NCBI GenBank assembly: GCA_002839125.1
Contig: PGXI01000008.1
Coordinates: 1-21,222, forward strand
Origin: Tenericutes bacterium HGW-Tenericutes-5
GTDB lineage: Bacteria > Bacillota_I > Bacilli_A > Izemoplasmatales > Hujiaoplasmataceae
DNA length: 21,222 bases
Reading direction: 5' to 3'
The position numbers and the translations under genes are program-made. How positions within the stretch are numbered: the stretch's first letter is position 1; each line of letters opens with the position of its first letter. The notes beneath the pieces were generated by a model. The model made no database searches and was not told where the DNA came from. It was given only the letters and a program-made list of their open reading frames with translations. This document shows positions 15,570 through 21,222 of the stretch, piece after piece.

Positions 15570-16450
15570 TTAACATCCCTCCTGTAAATTGGTTTTTGCA
15601 ATTTGATTTCATTATAAATAAACTTATAATCTTCATATCTTTCTTTCAATATTCCACCTGATTCATAAGCCTTAATAATTTCACAACCCGGCTCATGAAT
15701 ATGAGTACATTCATAGAATTTACATTTGGAACTAAGTTTAAAAAAGTCAGGAAAGTAATATCTGATTTGGTCAGCTTGATAATCAACAAACTCAAGTTTT
15801 GAAAAGCCTGGTGTATCTGCTATATAACCTTCTCCAAAAGTAATTAACTCAACATGTCTAGTTGTATGTTTACCTCTTCCTAAAGCTTCAGAAATCTCAT
15901 TGGTTTCTATATTCAAATTAGGATCTATAGCGTTTAGTAGTGATGATTTGCCGGCACCAGTTTGTCCTGCTAATACATTAACTTTATTTTTGGTGATATC
16001 GAGGACTTCTTGTTTGCCTTCAAAGGTCTTAGCGCTAAAATATATCACTGTATATAATTTTTCGTAATAATTTATTTTAGCTTTTAAGGCCTCTAATTCG
16101 GCCGATTCTAACAAATCAACCTTAGTTATTATTATGATAGGTAAGATATTATTAGCTTCAATTAAAGTCAAAAATTTATCTAGTAAAAGAAAACTAAAAT
16201 CTGGTTTTTTAGCGGAATTAACCAGCAAGACTTGATCAACATTAGCAATCATCGGACGATATAAATCGTTAGATCTGTCTTCAACATCAATTATTGAATC
16301 TTCATTGAATGTTACTAAATCTCCAACTTTCGGTTGGATATTTCTATGTCTAAAAATCCCTAACGGTTTTAAAGTATATCTCTTTTTTGTATCATCGACT
16401 ACTGTGTACAATCCACCGATTAATTTAATGATTCTACCTTTTTTATCCAA
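15566..16450 (-). CDS. rsgA: Ribosome small subunit biogenesis GTPase RsgA, TTG start
   Basis: 294 residues. RsgA is a circularly permuted GTPase that releases late factors and checks 30S maturation. An N-terminal OB fold (about 1-65) is followed by the permuted G motifs: TKVD (109-112, G4), GQTGAGKSS (162-170, G1), RGKHTTR (192-198, G2), DTPG (212-215, G3). The C-terminal zinc knuckle is C243, C248, H250, C256. The start is TTG at 16450 with AAAGG nine bases upstream. No ATG is available before residue 67. It heads the rsgA-rpe-thiN operon, each junction overlapping. The prpC-prkC pair that often precedes it is absent. Confidence 0.96.
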   Translation of the reverse strand: MDKKGRIIKLIGGLYTVVDDTKKRYTLKPLGIFRHRNIQPKVGDLVTFNEDSIIDVEDRSNDLYRPMIANVDQVLLVNSAKKPDFSFLLLDKFLTLIEANNILPIIIITKVDLLESAELEALKAKINYYEKLYTVIYFSAKTFEGKQEVLDITKNKVNVLAGQTGAGKSSLLNAIDPNLNIETNEISEALGRGKHTTRHVELITFGEGYIADTPGFSKLEFVDYQADQIRYYFPDFFKLSSKCKFYECTHIHEPGCEIIKAYESGGILKERYEDYKFIYNEIKLQKPIYRRDVK

Positions 16451-16480
16451 TCTATATCACCTTTCATAAAACTTAAATAT

Positions 16481-16509
16481 ATTATATCATGAAATTTCAA
16501 TACAAAAAC
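16481..16509 (-). promoter_or_regulatory. Putative promoter of rsgA operon
   Basis: TATAAT (16481-16486, minus strand) lies 30 bases before the rsgA TTG and just downstream of the rubrerythrin terminator. The -35 position is T-rich (GTTTTT) and weak. Confidence 0.5.
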
Positions 16510-16520
16510 AAACAAAGCGT

Positions 16521-16546
16521 AAAAAAAGAAGGCTTAGCCTTCTTTT
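16521..16546 (-). terminator. Terminator of pfkA-rubrerythrin
   Basis: AAAAGAAGGC (16524-16533) / GCCTTCTTTT (16537-16546) with a 3-base loop gives a ten-pair stem running into seven T residues on the minus strand. It starts two bases after the rubrerythrin stop. Confidence 0.93.
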
Positions 16547-16548
16547 AA

Positions 16549-17091
16549 TTAAATACTTTGGTGATGTCTTTTGAAGTACGCTTGCGGATGATCACATACC
16601 GGACAAATGTTTGGAGCTTTTTTTCCAAAATGCAAATGACCGCAATTAATACAAATCCAAACTTCTGAGTCATTATCAGACATGAAGGCTTCATCATTCT
16701 TAAGTCTTTCTAATAATGCTTTGTATCTTTCTTCGTGTCTTTTTTCGATTTCAGCGACTTTTTCGAAAAGGAAAGCTATTTTCTTGAATCCTTCTTCTTT
16801 AGCTGTCTCAGCGAAACCTTTGTACATGTCAGTCCATTCGTAGTGTTCTCCATCAACTCCGTCTTGTAAGTTAACTTCGGTTGTAGGAATTCCACCATCA
16901 TGTAATAATTTAAACCAAATTTTACCATGTTCTCTTTCATTGATAGCAGTTTCTTCAAAAAATTCAGCAATTTCTTCGTATCCTTCTTTTCTTGCTTTAG
17001 AAGCGTAGAAGGTATACTTGTTTCTTGCCATTGATTCTCCAGCAAAAGCTTCCATTAAGTTCTTTTCTGTCTTACTTCCTTTTAATTCCAT
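16549..17091 (-). CDS. Rubrerythrin
   Basis: 180 residues from ATG 17091, preceded by GGAGGAG at 5 bases. Rubrerythrin is a cytoplasmic NADH-linked peroxidase of anaerobes, receiving electrons through its rubredoxin domain. The N-terminal ferritin-like four-helix domain (1-135) carries the diiron ligands, seen as E19, E52 and H55 in NEREH, E95, and E116 and H119 in EIEKRH. The C-terminal rubredoxin-like domain has C147-x2-C150 and C163-x2-C166. An in-frame TTG at 17115 is superfluous. It follows pfkA by 13 bases and is surely cotranscribed, an uncommon partner for a glycolytic enzyme. Confidence 0.96.
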   Translation of the reverse strand: MELKGSKTEKNLMEAFAGESMARNKYTFYASKARKEGYEEIAEFFEETAINEREHGKIWFKLLHDGGIPTTEVNLQDGVDGEHYEWTDMYKGFAETAKEEGFKKIAFLFEKVAEIEKRHEERYKALLERLKNDEAFMSDNDSEVWICINCGHLHFGKKAPNICPVCDHPQAYFKRHHQSI

Positions 17092-17104
17092 AATTTCTCC
17101 TCCA

Positions 17105-18250
17105 TTAGTCTCCAAAAGTTATTCCTATATCTCTGGCCGCGTTTACTAAATCTCCATGTGGATTAACGATTCTCGCTCCACCACTTGAAGTTTGACCAGT
17201 TTTCCCTGAGCCTACTACTTCTTCGATTCTAACAGAATCCATTCTATCATTTTGGATGATAACCATTCTGCCAAATTCGTTTCTTGCAATCATGTCAACT
17301 GAGTATGCACCATATTTGGTTCCTAGTACACGGTCAAATGTATTTGTTACCCCACCTCTTTGAATATATCCAAGAGTTGTAACCCGAATATCTTGACCAG
17401 TAACTGGTTTAATTACTTTTTCTAATTTAGCAGCGAGTATATCTCCAACTCCACCTAATTTGATTGAATCTGGACTATCTTTGTCAATGGCCTTGATAGT
17501 TACATCTCCATCAACTGGTTTAGCGCCTTCACTGACACAAATGATAGTAAATTTTGAACCACGGTTATATCGATCGAAAACTGTTTTAGCCACTGAATTG
17601 ATATCATATGGGATTTCTGGTATTAAAATAACATCTGCAGAACCCGCAATACCACCTTCTAAAGCTAGCCAACCAGCATTTCTACCCATAACTTCTAAAA
17701 TCATTACTCGGTCATGAGAATAAGCTGTTGTGTGTAATGCATCAAGACTTAGCATAATGTGATCTAAAGCAGTACGGTAACCGAATGTGATTTCCGTTGC
17801 CGGAACGTCATTATCAATTGTTTTTGGAATACCAACAACATTAACACCTTTTCTAGCAAAGTCTCTAGCAGAAGTTAAGGTTCCATCCCCACCGATGATA
17901 ATTAATGCATCAATGTTTAATTTCTTCAAATTTTCTATTGCTACGTCAGATACATCTTTGTATACAACTTTACCTTTATCATCTACTGTTTTGAAGTTGA
18001 ATAGGTTGTCTTTATTACTCATTTTTAGAATTGTTCCACCTTGATGGAAAATTCCTGCTACATTCTTCAAATCTAACTTAATGTAGTCATTCATATAAAG
18101 CCCATGATAGCCACCCATAAAACCAATAACTTCATAGTTATATTTCAGAATAGCAGATTTAACAACCGCTCTAATTACAGCATTTAAACCAGAACAATCT
18201 CCCCCTCCGGTTAAAAGGGCAATCCTTTTAATTTCTTTTTTCATTTTCAT
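17105..18250 (-). CDS. pfkA: 6-phosphofructokinase, long form
   Basis: 381 residues from ATG 18250, about 60 more than E. coli PfkA. It phosphorylates fructose-6-phosphate, the committed step of glycolysis. LLTGGGDCSGLNAVIR (about 12-27) binds the nucleotide, GGDGT (120-124) has the glycine expected for ATP, and PKTIDND (142-148) has the catalytic D146. The lysine K143 before TIDND is usual in pyrophosphate-type and mixed group III enzymes, where E. coli has glycine, so the phosphate donor is not certain. MGRNAGWLALEGGIAG (188-203) and LGYIQRGG fit the substrate-binding blocks. An ATG at 18244 is also possible. It has its own strong promoter and is the first gene of pfkA-rubrerythrin. Confidence 0.94.
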   Translation of the reverse strand: MKMKKEIKRIALLTGGGDCSGLNAVIRAVVKSAILKYNYEVIGFMGGYHGLYMNDYIKLDLKNVAGIFHQGGTILKMSNKDNLFNFKTVDDKGKVVYKDVSDVAIENLKKLNIDALIIIGGDGTLTSARDFARKGVNVVGIPKTIDNDVPATEITFGYRTALDHIMLSLDALHTTAYSHDRVMILEVMGRNAGWLALEGGIAGSADVILIPEIPYDINSVAKTVFDRYNRGSKFTIICVSEGAKPVDGDVTIKAIDKDSPDSIKLGGVGDILAAKLEKVIKPVTGQDIRVTTLGYIQRGGVTNTFDRVLGTKYGAYSVDMIARNEFGRMVIIQNDRMDSVRIEEVVGSGKTGQTSSGGARIVNPHGDLVNAARDIGITFGD

Positions 18251-18280
18251 CACCTTTATCCTTTAAAATAAACATCTTAT

Positions 18281-18309
18281 ATTTTACCAAAATATTGTGT
18301 TTTAGTCAA
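18281..18309 (-). promoter_or_regulatory. Promoter of pfkA
   Basis: Minus strand TTGACT (18304-18309), exactly 17 bases, TAAAAT (18281-18286), with TG just before the -10. No terminator separates it from rlmN. Confidence 0.82.
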
Positions 18310-18313
18310 TGTT

Positions 18314-18327
18314 GTAAAAGCGTTTAC
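18314..18327. promoter_or_regulatory. Possible catabolite-control (cre-like) operator upstream of pfkA
   Basis: GTAAAAGCGTTTAC is an inverted repeat (GTAAA/TTTAC) around a central GCG. Set against the cre consensus TGWNANCGNTNWCA it fits with about two mismatches. It abuts the -35 box on the upstream side, the position from which CcpA activates glycolytic and acetate genes in Firmicutes. It overlaps the rlmN stop codon. Inference from one site only. Confidence 0.3.
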
Positions 18328-19349
18328 TTTAGGTTCTTTAACCTTAATTGACCACATGCAGCATCAATATCGGAACCCATTTCTTTTCGCAGTGTAACAT
18401 TGATTCCTCGCTTTATAAGTTGCTGATAAAACTTAACAGCTCTTCTTTCATCTGTTTTCTCATACCCAAATTCGTTTACAGGATTATAAGGTATTAAATT
18501 TACGTAACAGTTAATTCCTCTGATTAGATCACTTAACTCATTTGCATGATGAATTTCATCATTCACACCTTTTAGTAAAATGTATTCAAAAGTTACTCTT
18601 CTTTTAGTTATTTCAAAATAGTCTTTAGAAGCTTCGATAACATCATGAATTGGATAGACCTTATTTATTTTCATTAAGCGATTTCTAAGTTCATTGTTTG
18701 GTGCATGTAAAGATATTGCTAGATTAGCTTTGATTTCTTCTTTTGCAAAATCATAAATCTTTGGCACAATTCCACAAGTAGAAACAGTTATATGACGAGA
18801 TCCAATTTGTAGTCCGTGTTTATAATTGATAACTCTAATAAAGTTCATTACATTATCATAGTTATCAAATGGTTCACCTGTTCCCATAACGACAATATGA
18901 GAAATCTTGACCGAATTAATTTTTTGAACAGAAATAATTTGATTTACTAGTTCTGCTGTAGTCAGGTCTCTTTGTTTATTGATTAAGCCGGAAGCGCAGA
19001 AACTGCAACCCATAGAACAACCGGCTTGCGAAGTAACACATAAGCTTAAGCCATAATCATGTTCCATCAAAACTGATTCAATGATAATTCCATCTTTCAA
19101 TTTGAACAAAAATTTATTTGTACCTGATGAGGATTCTTGTTTAGTCACAAGTTCTAAAGAACTGAAGTCAAAGTTTTCTTCAACAAATGTTCTTAAATCC
19201 TTGGAAATATTGGTCATCTCTTCAGCTTTTGTTATGTTCATTTCGTAGACCCATTTAAATAATTGATCGGCATTATACGCTTTAAAACCGCTATTAACTA
19301 GCAGTTGTTTTAATCCATCAATACTATAGTTATAAAAATCTAACTTCAC
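18324..19349 (-). CDS. rlmN: Dual-specificity rRNA/tRNA adenine-C2 methyltransferase RlmN, GTG start
   Basis: 341 residues. This radical-SAM enzyme methylates C2 of A2503 in 23S rRNA and of A37 in some tRNAs. The cluster motif CSMGCSFC provides C111, C115 and C118. The two catalytic cysteines are C104 (LCVTSQ) and C332 (DAACGQLR), with the spacing of E. coli C118/C355. GTGEPFDNYDNV and ISLHAPNNELR are further family blocks. The start is GTG at 19349 with GAGGAG six bases upstream, overlapping the permease TAG. In B. subtilis rlmN precedes prpC-prkC-rsgA. Here it follows an ABC exporter and precedes pfkA. Confidence 0.97.
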   Translation of the reverse strand: MKLDFYNYSIDGLKQLLVNSGFKAYNADQLFKWVYEMNITKAEEMTNISKDLRTFVEENFDFSSLELVTKQESSSGTNKFLFKLKDGIIIESVLMEHDYGLSLCVTSQAGCSMGCSFCASGLINKQRDLTTAELVNQIISVQKINSVKISHIVVMGTGEPFDNYDNVMNFIRVINYKHGLQIGSRHITVSTCGIVPKIYDFAKEEIKANLAISLHAPNNELRNRLMKINKVYPIHDVIEASKDYFEITKRRVTFEYILLKGVNDEIHHANELSDLIRGINCYVNLIPYNPVNEFGYEKTDERRAVKFYQQLIKRGINVTLRKEMGSDIDAACGQLRLKNLK

Positions 19350-20203
19350 TATTTACTCCTCTTTCTTGATACAACAATAATTGCTAGTAAATAGAATACC
19401 ACACCACTGATTAAAAGGTAAGCAATATGTACTATATTAGACAAAAATTCCCCGCCGATTTCATAGTTTATTCCTAAAAAAATTCTTAAGTTATTTGGTA
19501 TGTAGGTTATATCAACAACTTCATTCATCATAACTTGTCTCAACAATACACCTGAGTGAGATAGTGGGAAGACTTTTATGATTGTTTGAACGCCTGAAGG
19601 AAGATTTCCTATCGGGATATAAATACCGGTTAAAAACCCAATTAAAGTTCCGATTATTGAGCTTGCAGTCCCGAAAGCGTTTTGGCTTTTTAAAAACGAC
19701 ATAATAAAGAATATAAGTGCAGAACTAGAAAAAACTGATAAAAGAATAAAGAACAAAACTTTCAATAAAGCTGAAAAAGATAAAATCGTACCACCGCTAA
19801 TATAAATGTATCCTTCACTCAAAACAAGTGTCAAAAGACTCATCAAAATACCAACAACCATAGCTGATATTACATAAGATAATACTAACTGCCATCTTTT
19901 GATTGGAGAGACTTTAAAATCTCGCATACGGTTTAATGCGGTATCTTCTACCATTATTCCAAAAGCTCCATTACAAGTAGTAATCGTTGTAACTGAGATT
20001 ACACCTGCCATGATCCAACTTCTCATTAAAGACTGTGAAGTTGATAAATCGCCGATAAAACTATCCATATACCCAGTCATCATGTTTCCAAGGAATATTA
20101 CATAAAGACCGATAATGATAAACACACCAAGAAGAGAAAAGAAAACTGATACTTTGTCTCTAAAATAAAGTTTAAGATTTCGCTTTACTAAACTTAAAAT
20201 CAT
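19349..20203 (-). CDS. ABC-2 type exporter permease
   Basis: 284 residues. Hydrophobic segments near 20-40, 62-84, 106-130, 146-170, 180-200 and 257-279 give the six-helix ABC2_membrane layout. The amphipathic stretch before helix 1 (RNLKLYFRDK) and the region before helix 3 (MRDFKVSPIKRWQL) are typical, as is GIYIPIGNLPSGVQTIIKVFP between helices 5 and 6. It forms an export channel with the ATPase encoded just upstream (ATGA overlap). GAAGGAGAT precedes the ATG. Substrate unknown. The DrrB/NodJ-like group includes drug, antibiotic and lipid exporters. Confidence 0.92.
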   Translation of the reverse strand: MILSLVKRNLKLYFRDKVSVFFSLLGVFIIIGLYVIFLGNMMTGYMDSFIGDLSTSQSLMRSWIMAGVISVTTITTCNGAFGIMVEDTALNRMRDFKVSPIKRWQLVLSYVISAMVVGILMSLLTLVLSEGYIYISGGTILSFSALLKVLFFILLSVFSSSALIFFIMSFLKSQNAFGTASSIIGTLIGFLTGIYIPIGNLPSGVQTIIKVFPLSHSGVLLRQVMMNEVVDITYIPNNLRIFLGINYEIGGEFLSNIVHIAYLLISGVVFYLLAIIVVSRKRSK

Positions 20204-21114
20204 TCTCTTATCTCCTTCCCAGTGATATTAATGAATGCATCATCTAAAGTTCCGTTTAGAACTTGAAATGACTCAATATTTTCTTTTGTTCCATTGATGA
20301 TATCAATACTATCCAAAGTGTGTTCCAACCTAATGATGAACACATCAATTTTTTTCTCAAACCTTATGCTTTTAGCCGTTAAGTACTTTTCGAGTTCATC
20401 AGTGTTTTTTGGTTTAATCCTTAAAATATCATTCGAAAAAGTATCTTTTAAGTATGATGGCGTTCCTTTTGCGACTACTTCACCATTATCAATAATTACA
20501 ACATAATCAGCCATATCAGCTTCTTCCATATAATGAGTTGTAAGGAATATTGTCATTTTTTCTTCTGTTTTCAGATGCATTATTGTTGTCCAAACATTCT
20601 TTCTCGTTTGTGGATCAAGACCGGTTGTTGGTTCATCTAAAAATAGAATTTTTGGTGAATGTAAAAGTGCTCTTGCGATATCGGTTCTTCGTTTTTGCCC
20701 CCCCGATAACGAACCATATTTTCTGCTAGCAATATTCTCAATGCCAGTAGTTTTTAAGGCTTTATCAATTCTTTCTTTTAAAACCTCTTTCGGCATTTTA
20801 TAGAAACTGCCTCTCACTTCTAAATTTTCCTTGACTGAAAGCAGAGGGTCTAAAACTCCTTCTTGGAAAACAATTCCAATTGAACTTCTAATTTCGTCCT
20901 CATGTTCTCCCAATCTAAATCCATTAACCTCAACTTCACCCTCATCCTTTGTAAGCAAAGTGGACAGGATATTAATTGTTGTTGATTTACCGGCGCCATT
21001 TGGTCCTAAAAAAGCAAATAGACTACCACTATCAACATAGAAGTCGATGCCTTTTACAGCCTCAACATTTCCATAATTCTTTTTAAGATTCTTTACTTCG
21101 ATTATTCTTTCCAT
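20200..21114 (-). CDS. ABC exporter ATP-binding protein (DrrA/CcmA-like)
   Basis: 304 residues. The nucleotide-binding domain has Walker A GPNGAGKST (37-45), the Q-loop VFQEGVLDP (82-90), signature LSGGQ (136-140), Walker B ILFLDEP (156-162) and the switch histidine H194 in TTHYMEEAD. A C-terminal extension (about 225-304) of the DUF4162 type, found in exporters of this group, ends in GTLDDAFINITGKEIRE. GAGGAG five bases before the ATG supports the start. It is the first gene of a three-gene run with the permease and rlmN. No regulator or self-resistance partner is in view. Confidence 0.94.
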   Translation of the reverse strand: MERIIEVKNLKKNYGNVEAVKGIDFYVDSGSLFAFLGPNGAGKSTTINILSTLLTKDEGEVEVNGFRLGEHEDEIRSSIGIVFQEGVLDPLLSVKENLEVRGSFYKMPKEVLKERIDKALKTTGIENIASRKYGSLSGGQKRRTDIARALLHSPKILFLDEPTTGLDPQTRKNVWTTIMHLKTEEKMTIFLTTHYMEEADMADYVVIIDNGEVVAKGTPSYLKDTFSNDILRIKPKNTDELEKYLTAKSIRFEKKIDVFIIRLEHTLDSIDIINGTKENIESFQVLNGTLDDAFINITGKEIRE

Positions 21115-21144
21115 AAGTACTCCTCAATGATTATTATAGTTATT

Positions 21145-21173
21145 ATTATATCATTTTCATTATTTAGAAGAAT
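21145..21173 (-). promoter_or_regulatory. Putative promoter region of the ABC exporter operon
   Basis: TATAAT at 21145-21150 and a second at 21133-21138 (minus strand) lie in the last 108 bases, without a clear -35. Nothing else is recognised to the window edge. Confidence 0.4.
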
Positions 21174-21222
21174 TGAAAATTAGTAAATTATCATAATATT
21201 ATTGTAAAAAGAAAAAAATATG

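Noticed and set aside
16776..17045. 89-codon minus-strand open frame inside rubrerythrin
   Set aside because: It lies in another frame of a clear rubrerythrin gene with all iron ligands. Lysine-rich composition is typical of a shadow frame in AT-rich DNA.
21173..21202. Plus-strand promoter-like TTGAAA-18-TATTAT with an ATG at the right edge
   Set aside because: Chance matches are frequent in such AT-rich DNA. No ribosome binding site or coding sequence can be seen before the window ends.

Overview
The window is a strongly AT-rich stretch of a low-GC Gram-positive-type chromosome. UGA is used as a stop codon (for example in the ATGA overlaps at 5003, 13002, 15566 and 20200), so this is not the Mycoplasma/Spiroplasma code. 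Together with AGGAGG-type ribosome binding sites, TTG/GTG starts, a rubrerythrin and a stripped-down gene set, this suggests an anaerobic or microaerophilic member of the Firmicutes/Tenericutes border, something like Izemoplasma or Acholeplasma. That placement is an inference from gene content. No phage, IS, transposon, CRISPR or defence locus was found. The region is housekeeping chromosome with a few unusual members.

Layout from left to right, almost all on the minus strand: a truncated tRNA-Gly(UCC) with its own promoter; rsmH standing alone; yceD-rpmF with a near-perfect promoter and a terminator; the divergent plus-strand gene mrp (a cysteine-free Mrp/SalA-like ATPase); a convergent HTH regulator with a long C-terminal helical region; the recG-plsX-rnc-dnaD-nth operon, ended by a terminator that overlaps the last codons of nth; fakA with promoter and terminator; the divergent rpmB; two tandem HtrA-like secreted proteases at the end of rsgA-rpe-thiN-htrA-htrA; pfkA-rubrerythrin with a good promoter and a possible catabolite-control site; and an ABC-2 exporter pair joined to rlmN.

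From rlmN leftward to rnc the order follows, as I recall it, the Bacillus subtilis region rlmN-prpC-prkC-rsgA-rpe-thiN-rpmB-yloU-yloV(fakA)-sdaAB/AA-recG-fapR-plsX-fabD-fabG-acpP-rnc. Here prpC-prkC is replaced by pfkA-rubrerythrin, the HtrA pair sits between thiN and rpmB, and yloU, sdaA, fapR and the fab/acp genes are missing.

Working together: rsmH, rpmF, rpmB, rnc, rsgA, rlmN and the tRNA serve ribosome and RNA maturation. recG, dnaD and nth serve replication and repair. fakA and plsX form a route from free fatty acids to phospholipid. pfkA, rpe and thiN serve central sugar metabolism. Rubrerythrin protects against peroxide. The HtrA pair and the ABC exporter act at the cell surface.
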